Origin: G963708325 sp963708325
GTDB taxonomy: Bacteria > Actinomycetota > Thermoleophilia > Solirubrobacterales > 70-9
NCBI GenBank assembly: GCA_963708325.1
Contig: OY970203.1
Location: 2,542,001-2,606,000 of the forward strand
Direction of reading: 5' to 3'
Length of the DNA: 64,000 nt
Made by a program: the position numbers and the translations under genes. This document shows positions 57,794-64,000 of the stretch, in pieces (position 1 is the first letter of the stretch; each line of letters starts with the position of its first letter). Under the pieces are notes generated by a model that worked only from the letters and a program-made list of their open reading frames with translations, did not search any database and had not been told where the DNA came from.

Positions 57794-58871
57794 CCTCCCG
57801 GCCGCGGTCCGCCGCCGCCAGGCGGTCGCGGTCTGCCTGCTCGCTGTCGCCGCCGCCGGGCTGGCGCTGCTGCTGCTTCGAGGCGGCAGCGCCGAGCCGG
57901 TGCCGCTGAAGCGCCTGGCCGGTCAGGTGATCGTGGGGCGGCTGGGGCGGGGCGGCCCCAGCGCCGAGCTGCTCGGCCGCGTCCGCGCCGGCACGCTCAG
58001 CGGGGTGGTCGCCTTCCCGGCCTCGGCGGCAAGGCTGCGCGAGCAGTCGCGGCGGCTGCGCGCGGCCGCCAGGGCCGGCGGCGTGCCGCCGCCGCTGATC
58101 GCGCTCGACCAGGAGGGCGGGGCGGTCAAGCGCCTTCCCGGCCCGCCGGACAGCTCGCCGCGACAGCTCGCCGGGCAGGGGCCCGCGGCGGCGGAGCGAG
58201 AGGGGATGCGGACGGGTGCCTACCTGCGCGGCCTCGGGGTCAACGTCGAGCTGGCGCCGGTTGTGGACGTGCCCGGCAGGGGGAACCCGCGCTCGCTCGC
58301 CGGCCGGGCCTTCTCGCGCGACCCCGCCGCGGTCGCCGAGCTCGGCGCCGCCTTCGTGCGCGGCCTCGGCGCCGCCGGCGTCGCCGCCACCGTCAAGCAC
58401 TTCCCCGGGCTCGGCCTGGCGAAGCAGAACACCGACGCCGGGCCGGCGCGGGTGACAGCGCCCCGCGCGGCGCTCGCCGCCGGCATGCGCCCGTTCGCTG
58501 CGGCGATCGATGCCGGCGTTCCGATCGTGATGGTGTCCACCGCGATCTACGCCGCGCTCGATCCCGCCAGGCCGGCGGCGCTGTCGGGCGAAGCGGTCTC
58601 CGAGCTGCGCGACCGGCTCGGCTTCGAGGGGGCGATCGCCACCGACGACCTCGAGGCGAAGTCGGTCAGCCGCGACACCGCACCCCCGGCCGCCGCCGCG
58701 GCGGCCGTCGCCGCCGGCGCCGACCTCGCCCTGCTCGTCAGCAGCCCGAGCGCATCGACGCGCGCGTACTCCCGGATCCTCGCCGCCGCCCGCGCCGGCG
58801 ATCTCGACCGCTCGCGGCTCGAGGACGCCTACGAGCGCGTCGTCGAGCTGAAGGACTCGCTGCCCCGCTAG
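57771..58871 (+). CDS. GH3-family protein (NagZ-like), altered catalytic loop
   Basis: 366 residues. N-terminal helix (AVAVCLLAVAAAGLALLLL) anchors or exports it. The TIM barrel carries LIALDQEGGAVKRLPG, GVNVELAPVVDVPGRGNPRSLAGRAF, TVKHFPGLGLAKQNTD, and AIATDDLEAKSV with the nucleophile Asp. NagZ uses KHFPGHG-x4-D-S/T-H as acid/base loop; both His residues are missing here. Expected role in cell-wall glycan cleavage is therefore uncertain. GTG overlaps the aspS 3' end by 23 nt. Confidence 0.85.
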   Translation: MPRPRRRDLPAAVRRRQAVAVCLLAVAAAGLALLLLRGGSAEPVPLKRLAGQVIVGRLGRGGPSAELLGRVRAGTLSGVVAFPASAARLREQSRRLRAAARAGGVPPPLIALDQEGGAVKRLPGPPDSSPRQLAGQGPAAAEREGMRTGAYLRGLGVNVELAPVVDVPGRGNPRSLAGRAFSRDPAAVAELGAAFVRGLGAAGVAATVKHFPGLGLAKQNTDAGPARVTAPRAALAAGMRPFAAAIDAGVPIVMVSTAIYAALDPARPAALSGEAVSELRDRLGFEGAIATDDLEAKSVSRDTAPPAAAAAAVAAGADLALLVSSPSASTRAYSRILAAARAGDLDRSRLEDAYERVVELKDSLPR

Positions 58872-58884
58872 CCAGCTCACGGTT

Positions 58885-58941
58885 GCGCGGTTTTGGGTCA
58901 CGCTTGGGCGGTTTGGTAGCCGATGGCCACCCAAACCGCGC
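58885..58941. other. Inverted repeat downstream of GH3 gene
   Basis: GCGCGGTTTTGGGT (58885-58898) pairs with ACCCAAACCGCGC (58929-58941) with one bulged T and a 30-nt loop, in the 129-bp gap before the SnoaL-like gene. It may act in termination or regulation; no T-tract follows. Confidence 0.45.
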
Positions 58942-59000
58942 ACGGGTCGCGAAACCGGTCGGGTGGCGTCCGGCCCGCGGGCGGGGGATACTTGGCCGGC

Positions 59001-59396
59001 GTGTCCGAGCAGGACCTCGACGTCATCCGCGAAGCGATTGCCGCCTGGAACGAGGGCGACGCCGAGGCGGTGATCTCCTACCTGGACCCCGACGTCGAGC
59101 TGGTGCCGATTCGCTCCCTGCTCGAGGGCGGCTCCTATCACGGCCATGACGGCATGCGCCGCTACGCGGACGACATCGCCGCCGAGTGGGAGGCGATGCA
59201 CCTGCAGATCGAGGAGGTGCGGGACGCCGCCGACGGCGTCCTGGTGCTCGGGCGATTTCAGGCGACCGGGAAGAGCGGCGTCGAGCTCGACGCGCCCGCT
59301 GCCTGGCTGACCACCATGCGGGGTGGCAAGGTGACACGGATGCAGGCGTTCTCGACGCGCGAGGAGGCGCTGCGAGCTACCGGTCTCGAGGACTAG
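59001..59396 (+). CDS. SnoaL/NTF2-like protein
   Basis: 131 residues from GTG 59001: MSEQDLDVIREAIAAWNEGDAEAVISYLDPDVELVPIRSLLEGGSYHGHDGMRRYADD is the standard SnoaL-like start, then a beta sheet with GRFQATGKSGVELDAPAAWLTTMRGGKVTRMQAF. Such proteins bind small molecules or act as cyclases/hydrolases. A longer ATG at 58923 has a low-complexity lead and reads through the inverted repeat, so it is not preferred. Confidence 0.85.
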   Translation: MSEQDLDVIREAIAAWNEGDAEAVISYLDPDVELVPIRSLLEGGSYHGHDGMRRYADDIAAEWEAMHLQIEEVRDAADGVLVLGRFQATGKSGVELDAPAAWLTTMRGGKVTRMQAFSTREEALRATGLED

Positions 59397-59398
59397 GG

Positions 59399-59677
59399 AT
59401 GGGTTGGCTCGCGCGCCGGCGGCGCCGTCCGCCCGGTTCGCAGGCGAAGCGGATCCACGTCGCCGACCCCCGCTTCGACGACTGGGAGGTCGTGTCGGAC
59501 TTCGGCGACGCCGAAACCGCGCGCGCCTGGGCGCAGCACCTCGCCGAGGCCGGGCTGGAGGTGGCTCTTACCGCCGACTGGCCGCTCGACCGCTTCGGGC
59601 GCGGCGACGTCGCACTGCGCGTCCCCGGGCCGCAGTGGAGCGAGGCGACGGACCTCGTCGAGGGCCTGCGGGACTGA
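59399..59677 (+). CDS. Small conserved-type hypothetical protein
   Basis: 92 residues: basic head (WLARRRRRPPGSQAKRI), then VADPRFDDWEVVSDFGDAETARAWAQHLAEAGLEVALTADWPLDRFGRGDVALRVPG. The second part resembles a ferredoxin-like/DUF2007-style fold where an amphipathic helix follows a short strand. It begins 2 nt after the SnoaL-like stop, so both are in one operon. Function unknown. Confidence 0.7.
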   Translation: MGWLARRRRRPPGSQAKRIHVADPRFDDWEVVSDFGDAETARAWAQHLAEAGLEVALTADWPLDRFGRGDVALRVPGPQWSEATDLVEGLRD

Positions 59678-59760
59678 TCCGGGCGGGGCCGCCGCAACGG
59701 GCGCGCTCAAGCTTTTTCGGGCTACGGTCGAAATGGGAAGCGACTGGTAACGTTCCGAAA

Positions 59761-59915
59761 GGCTCGAGCTTGTTCGACAGTCGCTCTCATTGTGAGCCAG
59801 CACAATTGGCTTGGGGGTCGGTTTCCGGAAGGCCCTTCGGGGTCCCGCCGGTAGACCCCCACCTGTTTACACGGGTTCTCAAGCCGGGCGGCATCGGCAA
59901 GCTGGAGCCTTTTTT
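59761..59915 (+). ncRNA. ssrS: Candidate 6S RNA
   Basis: GGCTCGAGCTTG (59761-59772) pairs with CAAGCTGGAGCC (59898-59909), giving a long closing stem followed by T6 (59910-59915). Inside, TGTTCGACAG on the 5' side and GGGTTCTCAAGCCGGGCGGCATC on the 3' side resemble conserved 6S segments (TGTTCG..., GGCGGCATC). GGCTTG/CAAGCC and GGGGGTC/GACCCCC continue the rod-like stem. Such RNA would bind sigma-70-type RNA polymerase. The call rests on my memory of the 6S consensus. Confidence 0.6.
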
Positions 59916-59935
59916 CGTGGGCAGGTGACGGTGCC

Positions 59936-60601
59936 GTGCGCAAGCTGAGCTCGTCGCTCGAGGGAAACTCGATGCTCCAGATCGCCGTCCTCGGCGGCCT
60001 GGCGCTGGTGCTCTGCCTGATGCTCTACGTGCGGGTCCTGAACCGCAGCTCGACCGCGCCGACGCCGACCGACTCCTCGACGCCGGCCGGCTCGCAGTCG
60101 GCGGGCACCGCCACGAGCCCCGGCACCGCAACGAGCCCGGCGGCTCCGCCCGCGGCCGGCTCCGACACGGCACCGGCCCCCACCCAGCCGCCGGCGACCG
60201 GCGCCGCTTCGCTGATGAGGGCGGGCGAGGGGCTGCCCGGGCCGGTCAGCCGCGCCTACCGCCACGACGCCGTGATCGTGCTCTCGATCTACCAGGCCGG
60301 CGGCATCCCGGCGCGGGTCAACCTCACCGCGCTGCGCCAGATCCAGCGCTCGCACGGCTTCGCCGACGCGATCAAGGTCTTCCAGGTCCCGGTCGCCGAG
60401 ATCTCGCGCTACGCCCGGATCACCCAGGGGGTGGACGTCAACCGCGTCCCGGCGATGGTCGTGATCAAGCCGCTGTCGCTCACCCAGGGCGAGTCGCCGG
60501 TGGCCAGCGTCAGCTACGGCTTGATGGGGCCGCGGGCCGCGGCGCAGGCGGTCTTCGACGCCGTCTACAGCGGGCCCAAGCTTTCCTACTACCCGCAGTA
60601 G
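59936..60601 (+). CDS. Membrane-anchored protein with thioredoxin-like domain
   Basis: 221 residues. N-terminal anchor (MLQIAVLGGLALVLCLMLYVRVL), a Thr/Ser/Pro/Ala linker (about 42-95), then a domain with DAVIVLSIYQAGGIPARVNLTALRQI ... VFQVPVAEISRYARITQGVDVNRVPAMVVIKPLSLT. The VDVNRVPAMVVI element is the cis-Pro loop of thioredoxin-like folds, but no CXXC is present, so it is probably not a redox enzyme. GTG start with AGGTGA upstream. Extracytoplasmic. Role unknown. Confidence 0.7.
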   Translation: MRKLSSSLEGNSMLQIAVLGGLALVLCLMLYVRVLNRSSTAPTPTDSSTPAGSQSAGTATSPGTATSPAAPPAAGSDTAPAPTQPPATGAASLMRAGEGLPGPVSRAYRHDAVIVLSIYQAGGIPARVNLTALRQIQRSHGFADAIKVFQVPVAEISRYARITQGVDVNRVPAMVVIKPLSLTQGESPVASVSYGLMGPRAAAQAVFDAVYSGPKLSYYPQ

Positions 60602-60641
60602 CCCCTCGCGCCGGCGGGAGGGGTGGCCGTAAGCTTGCGGC

Positions 60642-62087
60642 GTGGCCGCAGAGCGCTTCGAGCACCATCTCGCTGACGCCTCCCGGCGGGGCCCCGCGCC
60701 CGAGCGGGCGCTGTCCGGCGCCGCCGGCGGCGCCGCCTGCGGCGACCTGGTGCGGATCTCGCTCGTCGCCGACGCCGGGACGCTGACGGCGGCGCGCTGG
60801 GACGCTGAGGGGTGCGGCGCGACCAGCGCCGCCGCCGCCGCCGCGTGCGCGCTCGCCGAGGGCCGCGACGTCCTCGCCGCCGCCCGTCTCGGCGCCGCCG
60901 AGATCGACGCGGAGCTGGGCGGGCTCTCGCCGGAGCGCAGCCATGCCTGCGGTCTCGCCGCCGACGCCCTGCACCGGGCGCTCGCGGCGCTCGCTGCCTG
61001 CGGCGAGCGCCTGGCCGCGCCGCGGCCGCGGCGCGTCCTGGTCGCGCTCAGCGGCGGCGTGGACAGCGCCGTCGCCGCCTGGCTCGAGCGCCGCTCGGGC
61101 GCCGAGGTCGTCTGCGTGACCCTGAAGCTGTGGTCGGACCGCCTCACCGACGGCGGCCGCAGCTGCTGCTCGCCCGAGGCGGTGGTGGCAGCGCGGGCGC
61201 TCGCCCACTCGATCGGCGTGCCGCACCTGACGCTCGACCTCGAGCCGCAGTTCCGCGCCGGCGTGGTCGAGCCCTTCGTCGCCGGCCACGCCGCCGGGCG
61301 CACGCCGAACCCGTGCGTGCGCTGCAACGGCGAGGTGCGAATCGACGCGATGGTGGCCCTCGCCGAGCGGATCGGCGCCGGCGTCCTCGCCACCGGCCAT
61401 TACGCCCGCATCGCGGACGACGGCGAGGGGCCGCTGCTCGCCGCGCCCGCCGACGCCGCCAAGGATCAGACATACATGCTGTCGGCGGTCTCGCCGGGGA
61501 CGCTCGCGAGGCTGCGCTTCCCGCTCGCCGGCGTCACCAAGCCCGCGGTGCGCGAGACCGCGCGGCGCGCCGGCCTCGCCGTCGCCTCCAAGCGCGAGAG
61601 CCAGGACCTCTGCTTCCTCGCCGGCGAGGGAAAGCGCGCCTTCCTGCGCCGACACGCCGCGCTCGCCGACCGCGAGGGGGCGGTGGTCGACTCCGCCGGG
61701 CGCACGCTCGGCCGCCATCCGGGCCACCAGCACTTCACGGTCGGCCAGCGTCGCGGGCTCGGGCTGGGCGGCGGCGCGCCGCTGTACGTGCTGGGCACCG
61801 ACGCGGAGCGAAACCGCGTCGTGGTCGGCCCTCGCGAGGAGCTGGCGACGCGCAGCGTGAGGGTGCGCGACGCCGTCCTTCACCGCGCCGGGTCGCGCGT
61901 GGACCGGGTCAAGCTGCGCTACCGGGCGCGGCCGGTAGCCTGCTCGATCTCGCCGAACGGCCAGCGGCCGGGCGGCCACGCCGGCCTCACGCTCGCCCTG
62001 TCGGAGCCCGTCCACGCCGCCGCCCCGGGCCAGGTCGCCTGCCTGCTGGACGGCGACCTGGTGGTCGGGCACGCCACGATCGCCTGA
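60642..62087 (+). CDS. mnmA: IscU/NifU-like domain fused to tRNA 2-thiouridine synthase MnmA
   Basis: 481 residues. Residues about 1-115 have the Fe-S scaffold pattern: AACGD (Cys 33), GCGAT (Cys 58), SHAC (Cys 103). The rest is MnmA: PP-loop SGGVDS (137-142), CCSPEAVVAAR, PNPCVRCNGEVRID (Cys 225 and 228), KDQTYML, SQDLCFLAGEGK (Cys 324), and the beta-barrel C-terminus. MnmA makes s2U34 in Glu, Gln and Lys tRNAs. The CXXC plus a third Cys is the arrangement proposed for Fe-S-dependent thiolation, and the attached scaffold domain fits that mode. GTG start. Confidence 0.9.
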   Translation: MAAERFEHHLADASRRGPAPERALSGAAGGAACGDLVRISLVADAGTLTAARWDAEGCGATSAAAAAACALAEGRDVLAAARLGAAEIDAELGGLSPERSHACGLAADALHRALAALAACGERLAAPRPRRVLVALSGGVDSAVAAWLERRSGAEVVCVTLKLWSDRLTDGGRSCCSPEAVVAARALAHSIGVPHLTLDLEPQFRAGVVEPFVAGHAAGRTPNPCVRCNGEVRIDAMVALAERIGAGVLATGHYARIADDGEGPLLAAPADAAKDQTYMLSAVSPGTLARLRFPLAGVTKPAVRETARRAGLAVASKRESQDLCFLAGEGKRAFLRRHAALADREGAVVDSAGRTLGRHPGHQHFTVGQRRGLGLGGGAPLYVLGTDAERNRVVVGPREELATRSVRVRDAVLHRAGSRVDRVKLRYRARPVACSISPNGQRPGGHAGLTLALSEPVHAAAPGQVACLLDGDLVVGHATIA

Positions 62088-62124
62088 GCCCGGAGCAGCC
62101 AGGCGCGATCGTAGACTTGGCCCG

Positions 62125-64000
62125 GTGAAGGCCGCCGAGATTCGCGACACCTTCCTCGCCTTCTTCGAGCGGCGCGATCACCGCCGCGTCGAGTCCGCCT
62201 CGCTCGTGCCCGCCGCGCACGACCCCTCGGTGCTGCTGACCACCGCCGGCATGCAGCCCTTCAAGCCGTACTTCATGGGGGTGGAGGAGCCTCCCTCCAC
62301 GCGGCTGACGTCCTGCCAGAAGTGCTTTCGCACCACCGACATCGAGCAGGTCGGCAACACCGCCCGCCATCTCACCTTCTTCGAGATGCTCGGCAACTTC
62401 TCGATCGGCGACTACTTCAAGGAAGAGGCGATCGAGTTCGGCTGGGAGCTGTCCACGCAGGGCTTCGGCTTCGACCCGGCGGAGATCTGGGTGACCGTCT
62501 TCGCCGGCGACGACGAGCTCGGGCTCGGCCCCGACACCGAGGCGATCGAGCTGTGGAGGGAGCGCGGTGTGCCGGAGGAGCGCATCGTGCGGCTGCCGCG
62601 CTCGGAGAACTTCTGGCAGGCGGGACCGTCGGGCCCCTGCGGGCCCTGCTCGGAGATGTACCTGGACCGCGGCGAGGCCTTCGGCGCCGCCGGCGACCGG
62701 CCCGGCGACGACACCGAGCGCTTCCTCGAGTACTGGAACCACGTCTTCATGACCTACGAGCTGCACGACGACGGCTCGCTGACGCCGCTGCCGAAGCGCA
62801 ACATCGACACCGGGTTGGGCCTGGAGCGGATGGCGGCGATCAAGCAGGGCGTCGCGTCGGTGTTCGAGACAGACCTCTTCCGGCCGCTGGTGGACCTCGC
62901 CGAGGAGCTGTCGGGGCGAAGCTACGGCGCAGACTCCGAGACGACGCGGGCGATGCGGATCATCGCCGACCACGCGCGGGGCACCGCCTTTCTGATCGCG
63001 GACGGCGTCGTCCCGTCCAACGAGGACCGCGGATACATCCTGCGGCGGATCATGCGCCGCGCGATCCAGCAGGGGAGGGTGCTCGAGCTGGAGCCCCCCT
63101 ACCTGGAGCGATTCGCCGAGCGCACGATCGCGACGATGGCCGGCGCCTACCCGCAGCTCGAGGCGGAGCGCGACGCGATCCTGCGCTGGGTGCGCGACGA
63201 GGAGGAGAGCTTCGGGCGCACGCTCGATCGCGGCACCGAGCTGCTCGAGCAGCTGATCGCCGACGCCCGCGAGCAGGGCACGTCGTGGATCGACGCCGCC
63301 GACGCCTTCAAGCTCCACGACACCTACGGCTTTCCGTACGACCTGACCAGGGAGCTTCTGGCGGGCGCCGGGCTGTCCGTGGACGACCAGGGCTTCGACG
63401 AGCTGATGGAGGAGCAGCGCCAGCGGGCGCGGGTGGGCACCGCCACCGCCCACGGCTCCGAGGACCGCCACGCGGGCGTGCTCGCCTTCGCCCGCTCGGC
63501 GCCGCCCACCCGCTTCGTCGGCTACGAGACCCTGCGGGCGCAGACCGGGCTGGTTGCGCTGGAGCGCGCCGACTCCAGCGTCCTCGCCAAGCTGGAGGAG
63601 AGCCCGTTCTACGCCGAGGGCGGCGGCCAGGTCGCCGACTCGGGGACGGTGCGCTGGCAGGGGGGAGAGGCGCGCGTCGCCGACGTCTACCGGATCGGCG
63701 ACGACCAGGCCCTGGCGATCGCGTCGGCCGGAAGCGCGGCCGGGTCCGATGAGGGCTGGCCGGAGCCGGGCACGCGCGTGGAGGCCGAGGTGGACCACGC
63801 GACGCGGCACGCGACGATGCGAAACCACACCGCCACGCACCTGCTGCACGCGGCGCTTCGCGAGCGCCTCGGCAAGCACGTCCGCCAGGCGGGCTCGGCG
63901 GTGCGCCCCGACAAGCTGCGCTTCGACTTCACCCACGGGCACGCCCTGGAGGCCGCCGAGGTGCGCGACGTCGAGGACCGCGTCAACGAGTGGATCAAGG
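62125..64000 (+). CDS. alaS: Alanyl-tRNA synthetase (3' truncated by window)
   Basis: 625 codons from GTG 62125, open to the window end. AlaRS class II core: LLTTAGMQPFKPYFMG, SCQKCFRTTDIEQVGNTARHLTFFEMLGNFSIGDYFK, QAGPSGPCGPCSEMYLDRG, NIDTGLGLERM, then the tRNA-binding region and editing domain start with NHTATHLLHAALRERLG (HxxxH zinc/editing site). It charges tRNA-Ala and clears mischarged Ser/Gly. It starts 37 nt after mnmA, in a tRNA-function neighbourhood. Confidence 0.97.
   Translation, partial: MKAAEIRDTFLAFFERRDHRRVESASLVPAAHDPSVLLTTAGMQPFKPYFMGVEEPPSTRLTSCQKCFRTTDIEQVGNTARHLTFFEMLGNFSIGDYFKEEAIEFGWELSTQGFGFDPAEIWVTVFAGDDELGLGPDTEAIELWRERGVPEERIVRLPRSENFWQAGPSGPCGPCSEMYLDRGEAFGAAGDRPGDDTERFLEYWNHVFMTYELHDDGSLTPLPKRNIDTGLGLERMAAIKQGVASVFETDLFRPLVDLAEELSGRSYGADSETTRAMRIIADHARGTAFLIADGVVPSNEDRGYILRRIMRRAIQQGRVLELEPPYLERFAERTIATMAGAYPQLEAERDAILRWVRDEEESFGRTLDRGTELLEQLIADAREQGTSWIDAADAFKLHDTYGFPYDLTRELLAGAGLSVDDQGFDELMEEQRQRARVGTATAHGSEDRHAGVLAFARSAPPTRFVGYETLRAQTGLVALERADSSVLAKLEESPFYAEGGGQVADSGTVRWQGGEARVADVYRIGDDQALAIASAGSAAGSDEGWPEPGTRVEAEVDHATRHATMRNHTATHLLHAALRERLGKHVRQAGSAVRPDKLRFDFTHGHALEAAEVRDVEDRVNEWIK

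Overview
The window is high-GC (roughly 70%) DNA with almost gap-free coding on both strands, many GTG/TTG starts and 1-4 nt stop/start overlaps. Gene content (PknB-type kinase, LuxR/GAF two-component pair, 10-methyl fatty acid gene pair, single-subunit quinol NO reductase, secreted proteins with an 'ALFVALGG'-like N-terminal helix) fits a Gram-positive actinobacterium. I would guess the Thermoleophilia/Solirubrobacterales side of the phylum. That placement is inference from style, not from a marker search.

Layout. 1-8.6 kb: 3' part of a ferredoxin-reductase-like flavoprotein, tRNA-Gln, a lipoprotein, a heterodimeric ABC exporter with one degenerate ATP site, a pilin-like surface protein, and a frameshifted membrane gene with its TetR regulator and tandem operators. 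8.6-17 kb: lipoprotein plus Ser/Thr kinase, universal stress protein, TreT-like trehalose synthase, NorZ with a small zinc-motif membrane partner, SQR-like flavoprotein. 17-24.3 kb: signalling block (CheR-PAS, CheB, PAS-GGDEF, ribbon-helix-helix protein, GAF histidine kinase apparently starting at CTG, NarL-type regulator). 24.3-35.6 kb: membrane and lipid genes (DUF4389, TmsB/TmsA-like pair, M48 peptidase), two secreted proteins, an ABC-2 exporter, a Baeyer-Villiger-type monooxygenase, and a GGDEF-HD-GYP protein. 35.7-42.4 kb: glycan cluster (Gfo/Idh/MocA, two GT2, one GT4, a decapitated GT2 fragment, a sulfotransferase) and an RTX-like secreted protein.

42.6-50.7 kb is the most unusual part: a tRNA-Met(CAT) has its 3' half duplicated at 43617-43658 (42 bp identical) and again at 42594-42634 (one base missing). 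Between the 43.6 kb copy and the tRNA lies a 7.06 kb element with a tyrosine integrase, a divergent AlpA-like HTH gene, an excisionase-like gene, a DUF3987-like replication protein, a CHC2 zinc-finger primase piece, two lipoproteins and a small-terminase-like gene. It has no capsid, tail, large terminase or conjugation gene. This is the gene set of a phage-inducible chromosomal island (phage satellite). A 1.0 kb remnant of a second, related island sits beside it. GTGGCCAC/GCGGCCAC pairs 11 bp apart recur just inside the island ends and beside the excisionase-like gene.

50.8-64 kb returns to core chromosome: M29 aminopeptidase, formiminotransferase, SDR, metallo-beta-lactamase-fold hydrolase, then hisS-aspS-GH3, two small genes, a candidate 6S RNA, a thioredoxin-fold-like membrane protein, an IscU-like/MnmA fusion, and alaS running off the end. 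The last stretch is largely a tRNA charging and modification neighbourhood.
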